Below are positions 55,585 through 64,000 of a stretch of 64,000 nucleotides of DNA, in pieces. Source of the stretch: Adiantum capillus-veneris (lineage: Eukaryota > Streptophyta > Polypodiopsida > Polypodiales > Pteridaceae); NCBI GenBank assembly GCA_014529385.2, contig CM043944.1:62019248-62083247 (forward strand), given 5' to 3'. The translations under genes and the position numbers were made by a program. Position 1 is the first letter of the stretch. Each line of letters opens with the position of its first letter. A model generated the notes under the pieces. The model did not search any database. It was given only the letters and a program-made list of their open reading frames with translations, and was not told the DNA's origin.

Positions 55585-57338
55585 TCATGTCAAGTTCTGC
55601 TCGAAGCCAGTGCTGCAAGGGGAGAGATTCAAGGTCTGGCATTGCCGGGCAACAACCAGCTACTACTGGCCAAAATGTTTGCAGATGATTCGCTCCTATT
55701 CTTGAAGGCGTGCCCTCAAGTTGTCACGAGAGCTCTGGAGATTGTGCAAACATTTGTCGTGGACTCGGGATCCAAGTGCAATATAGAGAAGTCAAGACTA
55801 ATATCCCTGTCGGAGAATGACTCTTTTGACCCTGCACTCTGGACAGGAGAGATTACTCAAAAGGGAGTATATTTAGACACCTGGGAGTCCCCGTAGGGGT
55901 GTACGTAACCCACAGTCAAAGAACAACACGAAAACCTCCCGGCCATGGTAGTGGCAGTGGGCTCCCGGTAGTTGCTCGCCCGGTACACCAAGGAGGGCTC
56001 GGCATTCTTAACCCTGTATCTCATGTTGAGGCCCTTTGTGCCAAATTTATGGTCTCATTGGCTAAACAGGACCAAGCTTGGGCTATCATGACCAAGGAAA
56101 TGCTTTATGCAGCAAAACTGGGATCGAAAGGGGGAAAGTGGAAGGGGGTTGTGATGCACGAAAAACTTCTCGCTCTGAAGTGGTCTTATCTTAGATCTGG
56201 TGGACTCTCAGGGGAGCTTATGAGGAAGTGCAAAAGTGCTGCTGAGGTTTTGGAATGGAGGGAAGTAACCAGATACTTTAAGAACTCCATATTGCACTGG
56301 TCCCCTTGGCTCTCTAAAATATTGGGACCGTCACAAAGCCCTTATTGGATAGAAATGGCCAGGAAGGTGAATAATAAGGGGCTCCTTCGACTAGAGCAAT
56401 TCTGGGATGGCAACAAGAAGTGCTAGAAAACTGTTGACTCTTTAGCCATCCAATTTCAACTGGATGGCTTTGAGATCTTACTAGTCTCTAGGGTGATTAA
56501 AGAGCTTGATAAGGTGGTGATGCCAATTTGTGAATCCAACTTTGAATGGGACGCTTGGAGATGGCCCGGGAGTAGCCTCTTTTAAAAATCACACTCTAAA
56601 GGCATTTACCATGCATTAATGCACGAGGCTAATTGGTGTAGCCCCCTCAACAAATTATGGAAGAGGCACTAGACGAAAAAACGGTGGGAGGGAGTCATGG
56701 AGAACATTTGGAAGCCAAGATGGCCTCAGTATATGAAGATATTTCTATGGAAAGTGATGTGGGATGCTCTGCCAAGACGGTCGTAAAGATACAAGAAAGA
56801 GGCATCGGGTCCGATTGTTGCTCAGGGTGAAGAATAGCTAGTGAAGACCTATCCCACATTTTCATGGGATGCCAGGCAATCAGGGGCATGGCTGGGAAAA
56901 TATACAAGTGGATTCAAAGGACATGGCAAATTAAGTTCTTCAAGAATGATATGTTCTTTGGTAGTAACAGGATGGGAAGTCCTGCTCTTCTTGTCTGCAC
57001 TCAAATAATCAGATACTACTTCTTGCACCATATTTGGCAAGCAAGGAACCGTTGCGTGTTTGAGGGAGATCTAGCCGTGGCAAGCTTGTGTGAAATCATG
57101 CAAGAGAGAAGAGTGATGATCCACATTATCGGAGGCAAACAAGCCTTAGAGGATTGGTTTAGAACAATACATAACATATTGTAATAAATAAAGCCGAGGA
57201 ATAGGAGTGGTTTCTCTGCCAGGCAGATAACTTGTAATCTTTTGACCCTCAAGGTTCGGTATGAGCTCGAGGATTGGTGTATATTTTTGTTCTTAATAAT
57301 ATCCACTCACAATTGTGAGTTTTGTAAAATTAAAAAAA
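55585..57338 (+). mobile_element. LINE-F: 5'-truncated LINE with a small internal deletion
   Basis: Similarity to LINE-B (complement) begins at about 55590 (CTCGAAGCCAGTGCTG), inside RT. FADDSLLFLKACPQVV at about 55680 keeps the full catalytic box. Between 55920 and 55940 roughly 200 bp present in LINE-B are missing. It then continues through GGLGILNPVSHVEALCAKF and WSYLRSGG to the zf-RVT region (SHIFMGCQ, KIYKWIQRTW). The 3' end has the perfect palindrome ACTCACAATTGTGAGT at 57305-57320 and a poly(A) at 57328-57338. It and LINE-B are each other's closest relative here. Confidence 0.9.
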
Positions 57339-57582
57339 AAGACACTTAACTAGTTTTGTTTTGAATGTATATTATATTGAAAAAACTATTTATATTCTAA
57401 GGTATTTTTCTAAGACAACTTTAAGGGCACTAAGAAACGCTTATGCAGTGCAATGACACTAAGAAAATGCTAAAGAAAAAAAAGTAAGAAAAGAAAAACA
57501 CAAATGTATATGATGTGCACTTGATCATCTCTTTTCTTTTATATGGAGATGAAATGTCTCTTTACTTTTCATTTCCCATGAG

Positions 57583-57808
57583 TTTTGATTTACATGTGTC
57601 TTTTTATTTTCTATACTCACCCTTGGCTTATGCATTTGAAATGTTTTGAGAGAATTTTTATTTTTTTGAAATTGGGGAGATCTAATAGTTATATGACTTT
57701 TGATTTACATGGGTCTTTTTATTTTCTATACTCACCCTTAGCTTATGCATTTGAAATGTTTTAAGAGAATGTTTATTTTTTTAGATTGGAGAGATCTAAT
57801 AGTTAATC
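57583..57808. repeat. 115-bp tandem duplication
   Basis: TTTTGATTTACATG, TCTATACTCACCCTT and GGAGAGATCTAATAGTTA repeat in order at an offset of about 115 bp. Confidence 0.88.
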
Positions 57809-58094
57809 ATTAAAAAAAATTTGACATGAATAGACCTTGTGAGTGTATCTACTGGATGACATAGAATAATGAAAAATGAGACTTACGTCTATAGGTCTTG
57901 TGTAGGAAAACAAATGTATCGTTAACACAAGGTTTTCATTAGCACGCTTCATGCAATTGCACACATGGAAAAAACGATAGCAATAAATGAAATTAAGCTT
58001 CTTAACGTATGCTTAATTGATGTGCAATACATTTTTGAAACATACGAGTGGTACTAAAGTTTCATTCAAGTATCTCTTAGGATCACACTTCGGG
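57809..58094. other. AT-rich spacer, nothing recognised
   Basis: No gene or repeat supported. Confidence 0.5.
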
Positions 58095-58300
58095 TTCCAC
58101 TAGATAACCATGTTAATATACCACGTGAGTTAAGCGAGATAGGTTTTTTATTTTTGAAAATTTAAGCAATTTAGTAGAGGTATGTTAACAAGAGAGATTT
58201 TTTCAATCCATTTTTTAATAAAATGTCAATATTTTAGCATAGGATTTTTTAAAAGTACCTTGCAAATGCACATTGTATAGGGGTTTATTAATACTTGAAC
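58095..58300. repeat. Dispersed repeat, copy 2 (first copy at 15625-15870)
   Basis: CATGTTAATATACCACGTGAG and AAATGCACATTGTATAGGGG pair with the copy at 15648 and 15830. It is followed by a C-rich run at 58303-58324. Confidence 0.6.
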
Positions 58301-58389
58301 CACACCCCCTCCCCCCCCCTCCCCGCCTCATTTCCAACTCTCTTAGGAAAAAAATCAACCCCAAAAGGATTCTTTCAGATTAAAGATGC

Positions 58390-58547
58390 TTTTGGAATAT
58401 ACTCTCTACGCAAATGAGAACGTGTTTCTGACCATGGTTCCATCAGTTTTTGTATTTATGTTTTTGGAATATACTCTCTATGCAAATGAGAACGTGCTTC
58501 TGACCATGGTTCCCTGACCATGGTTCCACCAATTTTTGTATTTTTGT
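58390..58547. repeat. 72-bp tandem duplication with a nested 14-bp one
   Basis: TTTTGGAATATACTCTCTA starts at 58390 and 58462. In the second copy CTGACCATGGTTCC is itself duplicated. Confidence 0.9.
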
Positions 58548-59353
58548 TTGAATGGTCATAACTTGAGCATTTTAACTTCAAATTTGTCAGATAATAGTGC
58601 ATTTGGAGCGCATTGTTGAGCTCTTTTTATAGATATGTTACATGATATAATTTTGAGGTACGTAGATATGGGCTATCCATGCCCCTTCATTTATGTCCTT
58701 TTGTTGACTAAAATTTGATTGGTTGCTCTTACAATGCCCCTTTGAGATTCATATTTTTTCCTTCCTAATGTGACACATGATCTATAGATGAAGAGAGTCT
58801 TTACATACAAAAGTACAATTTTTGTACGATCAATTGATAGTCAAGGCTTTCAATTGGGTCTTATGTAGTATGGGTTTTGTGTAGACACTACTTCTTGTCT
58901 ATTAAAAGTGAGCATAACCATAGTAATATTCCATATTGTCTCCATACAATGCTTGATTTTAGGTAGTTATAAGTCTAAAAAATGTGTCACATTAGGAAAG
59001 AAATGGACTCATTTTTGGGCCTTTTAGCTCTAGTGAGAGAATGCTCCTTAGCCAATAGAAAGAAGGCTAATGTTACGTTGAAAAAACCTTTTTTCTCATT
59101 TTGAAAATGTCCATGAAAACCATTTTGGTGAAATTGTCACTATCATCAGAAAAGTAAGGCGCTTGATAATGACATCTTGCACAAGCGCCGAACGCTTTTT
59201 TATGACCCGATGTTGCTATCCTATAAAGTGAAGTACTTGTACTTGTGCATCTCGCATAAGTATCAATCACCTTTTTATGAAGTACTCACAAGTTAAATTC
59301 GAACAGATCGTACTTGATAGTGATTAATAGTTACTATTTAAGACTATGAAGGA
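58548..59353. other. AT-rich spacer, no gene recognised
   Basis: Short frames only. Confidence 0.45.
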
Positions 59354-59417
59354 GTCGGAACCAAGCAAATAGAGGCTCTTGAGGAGTCTCTAGGACCTCT
59401 ATTCGCTTGGTTCTGAC
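59354..59417. repeat. Hairpin 1: 22-bp arms
   Basis: GTCGGAACCAAGCAAATAGAGG (59354-59375) pairs with CCTCTATTCGCTTGGTTCTGAC (59396-59417), with two mismatches and a 20-nt loop. Confidence 0.9.
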
Positions 59418-59457
59418 CTCATGAGGCCCTAGGATTAAGATATCACATTATTTAAGC

Positions 59458-59605
59458 CCACGGATGCATCCGGAACGTCCAATAACCTTAGGATAGCTCT
59501 TTGAAACGTTGAAATCTGACGTCTCTAGCTCAAGATATAGCATTCAGATTTCAGCGTTTCAAAGAGCCATCCTAAGGTTTTTGGACGTTCCGAATGTATC
59601 TGTGG
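59458..59605. repeat. Hairpin 2: about 60-bp arms, 24-nt loop
   Basis: The left arm (59458-59519) contains GGAACGTCC, ACCTTAGGAT and GCTCTTTGAAACG. The right arm (59544-59605) contains their complements in order, with about eight mismatches. A transcript would fold into a near-perfect stem, in the size range of plant hairpin RNA precursors. Confidence 0.9.
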
Positions 59606-59688
59606 CATTATTTTTGTATTTTGAAAATAACTCTTATGTGTTTTCTCTCATCGCACATCACATCACTCATTAAGATTCATAGACATGG

Positions 59689-59780
59689 CATAACAAGAGC
59701 ATGACAAGACCTTGTAATTTTTTGCGATGTTCAATATAATTCACTCACAATTGTGAGTTTTTCTTTTTTTATAATAAAAA
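59689..59780 (+). mobile_element. Solo LINE 3' tail (92 bp) with 17-bp target-site duplication
   Basis: AAGATTCATAGACATGG (59672-59688) and AAGATTCACAGACATGG (59781-59797) flank a 92-bp insert. It carries the LINE-G 3' end (AGCATGACAAGACCTTGTAA, TTCAATATAATTC), the perfect palindrome ACTCACAATTGTGAGT at 59743-59758 and an A-rich tail. The boundaries are defined by the duplication. Confidence 0.95.
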
Positions 59781-59797
59781 AAGATTCACAGACATGG

Positions 59798-60828
59798 ATT
59801 TTTGTGCACACTTAAGTTAGGCTCTCGAAAAGCATTTTGTACAAGCATGCATTTAAGTGATTGAGCAAACTTTTACGTATGTACTATGAGAAATAGAATT
59901 TCAAAAAAGAACTTTTGCATTTTTCATAATTACCACTCTCTATGCTGAGTTGGCTTTCTTACAGGACCCAAAATTGAGTCCAAGTTTCTCCTAATGGAAG
60001 TGGGTACACCTTATATTCTGCATGTCCACTGTATAATATCAAATGGTGAAACAGTGTTGGATGATGGCCGGTTAGAAAATGGCTGATGGATGGTGACCAG
60101 TATGGAGAGTGGCTAGTGGCTATGGGTGGTGTGTAGTCAATACCACCTGAATCACTTGTGTTGTATAAAGTAACCCACCACCCTTATTCAACCATTTAGA
60201 TAGAGTGCATTTCCATGAGCCAAAGCATCCATTTGCGATATGTATGTTGAGCGTATATATGAATCTATTCTTTGTGATAGCTTGTATGTGAAGCTACTCT
60301 ATATATAGCATCCTAGTCCCTTCTATACATACATCATCTACTATGAGTTCTTTTATGCATAGATCATCTACTATGAGTCCTCTACACACTTTGGGATTGC
60401 AGAGTGTCTTTGTTCTTCTTTTCCTCCCTCTACTCAACATAGCATTAGAGGGCGATTGATTTTAATTCACAAAAGTAGAATATTATGGCCTCCTTTGCTT
60501 CGCACATATCATGCACAAGAAAAGTTTGTAATAAAACAAAAAGTAAAATTATCATAAACTTCTAGTCAAAACTTAGATACCCATGTTTGAAGAGTTGTTC
60601 TTAAGATTTTGGGGCATTTTGGAGCTGGTCTTTCTAATAGAGTTACCAAATTTTACATCTATATTGATCCTCAATGATTTGGTGATTATTTTCTCTAAGT
60701 CTCAAGGGAAAAAAATCAAAAGATAAGTTATTTTATTCTTATAAATTCATGGATGTTGATTTTTTTGTTGTGAATCTTTAAATTGATATTTATGCATCAC
60801 ATTGAGTATTGATATGTATACACAATAT

Positions 60829-60830
<2 letters not shown>
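59798..60830. other. Unassigned region
   Basis: A short tandem phrase, CATCATCTACTATGAGT and CATAGATCATCTACTATGAGT, occurs at 60330-60380. No gene. Confidence 0.45.

Positions 60831-60911
<81 letters not shown>
60831..60911. repeat. Compound (AT)n(AG)n microsatellite
   Basis: An AT tract of about 35 bp joins directly to an AG tract of about 43 bp. Confidence 0.95.
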
Positions 60912-60914
<3 letters not shown>

Positions 60915-61197
60915 AGTAAATTAGAACTTCAAAAAGAAAACGTTTTGATTCTAGCTCTTCTAATTGTGTTTTATAAATCACATAAACTTTAGTTTTTGTA
61001 TATGACTCACAATGTTTAACCTTAATGTATGAAATAGATTGAGATGTATATCATTTGACCTACATATATAAATTGGATTGAGATTTATATATATAAAACA
61101 TTTATACATGAAATAGATTTGAAATAGATTGAGACTTATATAAGCAAAAAGCTATTGTTTTGATACATTTAATACTTTTCACGTAGCAAAGAATGTT

Positions 61198-61725
61198 TTT
61201 TTTTTTTAATAGCAAAACTCACAATTGTGAGTGAATTATATTGAACAGCCCAAAAAATTACAAGGTCTTGTCATGCTTTTGTTGAGCCATGACATCATCC
61301 AGGGACCATAATTACATTGACTATCAGGGTAGCCACCCCTATCAACCCGCCCCCTCTTCCTTGATACACAAGGTCCATTATCTTGTCCTTCTGAGATCTT
61401 TTATTTACCCCGATAGCCAAGATTTTCCTCCGTCCTAGGCATTCCATCTGCTGACAACAAGGCACAAGTAGTCCTAGACCAATCCTCCGAGTGTTGCTTG
61501 CACCCGAGCGTCCATATTAGCACTTTGCTTTCTTGTATAATTTCTACGAAGCTTGCCACCTCAAAACCTCCTTCAAACACACGGCGGTTCCTTTGTCTGC
61601 CATACATTATGTAAGAAAAAGTATCTGACGATTGGAGTGTTGATGAGGAGGGCAAGACTACCTGAATTCTTACCTCGAAGGAATAGATCAGTCTTGAAAA
61701 AACTAATTTTCCATGTTCAAGTTGT
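61198..61725 (-). mobile_element. LINE-G: 5'-truncated LINE 3' end
   Basis: T-rich tail at 61198-61207, perfect palindrome at 61217-61232, a complete 3' UTR, then about 300 bp of the ORF2 C-terminus (RNRRVFEGGFEVASFVEIIQ at about 61600). Similarity to LINE-A ends at about 61725. It supplies the 3' end that LINE-A lacks in this window and is its nearest relative here. Confidence 0.92.
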
Positions 61726-62008
61726 ATCGATGGCATAGATTCCAAGCATTAGAGATGCTTATTTCTTTATGTGTAGCATAGAAAGTTTGACTTGTATGCA
61801 TGAAGTAGATCTTAGATTGCACAAAAAAGAAGTTCTTTTACGAATCATTTGCTTACATGGAGGCATCACAAAAAAACGATTATATATGTACGTAGTAGAT
61901 CAAAAGTTTAATCAGTTAGATTTGGTGATTTATTTTTTGTGATATTTATACATGTTTATAAATTGAAAAAAGGTTTATTATAATGCTTAGGTGGAGAGAT
62001 GATCAAAA
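61726..62008. other. AT-rich spacer
   Basis: Nothing recognised. Confidence 0.5.
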
Positions 62009-62095
62009 CAAAATTGTATACTTTTATGTGTACATTAGAGGGGGGTGGGGATCTTTTAAATAGGACCACAATGTAGATATCACATGTATATTGAG
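62009..62095. repeat. Dispersed repeat, copy 2 (first copy at 39101-39190)
   Basis: Shares AAAATTGTATACTTTTATGT and GTACATTAGAGG with the copy at 39101. Confidence 0.75.
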
Positions 62096-63440
62096 ACATG
62101 ATCAATAACCTCTTGACACTAAGAGGAAAACTCTAGAACCGCCAGTATGGTGCGTTTTAGCAAAGAAAAACAGAGAGAATTTTTGTGTATGTAGCAATAA
62201 GAGTGGGAATAAACATAATAATGGTTTTTCGGCAATATGCACAACAATTGTTGCAGGAATATATATGCGTCTATTATCGCTATACGGTTTTTCTAAAATA
62301 AAGATGCTCATTTTGGGTGGCCCAAATGAGCATCTTTATTACTGGCCTGCATAAAACATATGAAATATCAATTGTTTTTTGAAAATTATAAAAAAATTAA
62401 TAATAAACTTTCAACTCATATCTTCGATTTATAAATTGAGACGGAGAAGAAAAATACTTGAAAGAATTACGAATAAAGTCAAATTTTTAAATGAGTCTTA
62501 TATACAAAATATGAGGATTTTTTGTGCCACATTTACACTTGTAGAAAAGGAGTACATAACATTTTTTATCTATCATTATCCTCCTCATCCTCTTCCTTGT
62601 CCTTGTCCTTGTCTTGAGATGCATACATTGGATAGCCTTGACTCTACACCAACCAAAAACAAATTAGATAAATCAATAATCCAAATTAATTTTTAATATA
62701 ATATTAATTGTCTACACTTACTGCTTGTACTGTCCCAATCGCTGAGTCGAATTGCTCACAAGACATATGATGGTTTTCAACAACCATCACCAAGTATCAA
62801 ACTCTATGTGTCTCTCTCGATACTTGACCATCTCTCTAGTAGGACGGATGGTCAGTCAAAGGAAGAATGAGATGGTTTTTCTCCACCAGATGGTCTCTCA
62901 TCTAACATCTACAAGAGATGTGTTGGAAAGTTTTAGGACCTAGCTGGTTTTGACTCCACTCATATGTAATCTACTTAACTAGCATGTATACACACAAGAT
63001 CTATCATATATGTACGCACACTCATATATCTGCATACATACATACACACACACTCACATAGATACATATATAGAAGCATACTTAGTGCTTACATACATGT
63101 ATATACACACGTACACACTTGCACAGTACATACATACACACTTGCATAGATACACATATACTATTAGACCTAAGTAGGGGCTCGTAGTGCCAATGGTCTA
63201 GTGGCACCTCTTTAGATATCATCACAATTTCAATCATGGTAAAATCAAAGGTGCATTGCAGTAATCCATACGTGAGTGAATTGAAAACCGCAATGCCATG
63301 ATTAAAAAGGGATTGTACCTAAGAAGAAGTGTTCGACCATCGAGTGCTATGCTCCCTCTCTTGGCACCTATATACATGCATATACACATGTATACATAAC
63401 TACATATATATATACATAATTACATAACTCTATCCCTCCC
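62096..63440. other. Unassigned region with imperfect CATA/CACA repeats at 63000-63165
   Basis: A palindromic 18-20 bp phrase, AAAGATGCTCATTT...AAATGAGCATCTTT, lies at 62301-62338. Irregular ACATACATAC / CACACAC runs follow at 63030-63165. No gene recognised. Confidence 0.55.
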
Positions 63441-64000
63441 TCTTTCTATCTCTCTCTTTCTCTTTAGGGTTTAGCTCTCCCTCTCTCTATCTCTCCTCCA
63501 TGTTCCCTCTATCTTTCTCCTTCTCTTTCTCTCTATCTCTCCCTCTTTCTATCTCCCTCTCTCATTCTCTCTTCTCTCCATCTCTCCCGCTTTCTATCTC
63601 CCTATCTCTCCCTCTCTTTCTATCTCCCTATCTCTCCCACTCTCTCTCATTCTCCCCCTCTCTTTCCCTCTTTCTCTCTCCCTCTCCCTCTCTATCTCTC
63701 CTTCTCTTTCCCTCTTCTCTCTCCCTCTTTTTTTCTCCCCATCTCTACCATGAATTTCCCTCTCTCATTTTCTCTTCTTTCTTTCTCTCTATCTCTCTCC
63801 CTCTTTCTCTCTCCCTCTTTTTTTCTCCCCATCTCTACCATGAATTTCCCTCTCTCATTTTCTCTTCTTTCTTTCTCTCTCCCTATCTCTCCCTCTCTTT
63901 CCCACTCTCATTCTCCCCCTCTCTTTCCATCTTTCTCTCTCCCTCTCTTTTCTATCCCTCTCCCTCTCTATCTCTCTTTCCCTCTCTCATTCTCTTCCTC
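63440..64000. repeat. Pyrimidine-rich (CTCTCY)n tract with a 90-bp internal duplication
   Basis: About 560 bp almost entirely C and T to the window edge. ATCTCTACCATGAATTTCCC occurs at 63741 and 63831, showing a 90-bp tandem duplication (about 63721-63810 and 63811-63900). Confidence 0.93.

Noticed and set aside
63440-64000. Pyrimidine tract considered as a telomere or centromere repeat
   Set aside because: The CTCTCY composition does not match the plant telomere repeat TTTAGGG/CCCTAAA, and its only clear period is a two-copy 90-bp duplication.

Overview
This is a stretch of a large, transposon-dense land-plant nuclear genome. The evidence is plant-type L1 LINEs with a C-terminal zf-RVT domain, a Ty3/gypsy chromovirus, Ty1/copia remnants, Mutator-like inverted-repeat elements, GT-AG spliced exons, and pieces of plant gene families (a VAMP72-type R-SNARE, a DUF641/GIL1-like protein, isopentenyl-diphosphate isomerase). 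The lineage cannot be fixed from the sequence. The very long intron and abundant decayed elements would suit a fern, lycophyte or similarly large genome, but that is inference.

Layout. 1-4793: LINE-A (minus), the most complete LINE. 5073-8404: a foldback repeat, a 34-bp LINE-tail insertion, a TC tract and an internally deleted LINE (LINE-H). 8405-11742: LINE-B (minus), interrupted at 11743 by a chromovirus that has lost its 5' LTR and gag (to about 14983), followed by an ORF1-like fragment and small repeats. 15.6-22.4 kb: unclassified sequence, AT and AG microsatellites, a 134/203-bp tandem array and an old LINE remnant. 23329-47965: a plus-strand gene for a divergent VAMP72-type R-SNARE. Two exons lie at 23329-23731 and two at 47686-47965, in order, in phase and with consensus splice sites. 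The intron between them is about 24 kb and holds two copia remnants, three inverted-repeat elements, a three-copy 510-bp array, a probable LTR, two LINE tails, a frameshifted DUF641 copy, an antisense intron-containing isopentenyl-diphosphate isomerase pseudogene, a long unidentified ORF and a LINE head (LINE-C). 48434-51692: a gag-bearing LTR-like element. 52040-57338: two plus-strand LINEs (LINE-D, LINE-F). 57.5-64 kb: AT-rich sequence with small duplications, two long hairpins, a LINE tail with clear target-site duplication, LINE-G and a terminal pyrimidine tract.

The only gene that looks possibly functional is the R-SNARE. Its longin part, membrane anchor and splice sites look intact, but the zero-layer arginine of the SNARE motif appears replaced by serine and the motif is about two residues short. 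No 5' exon was found, so its start lies in sequence I cannot assign or outside the window.

A unifying signal across the LINEs is a 16-nt palindrome, ACTCACAATTGTGAGT, just upstream of the poly(A) at their 3' ends. It also marks four tiny solo tails, three of them with visible target-site duplications.
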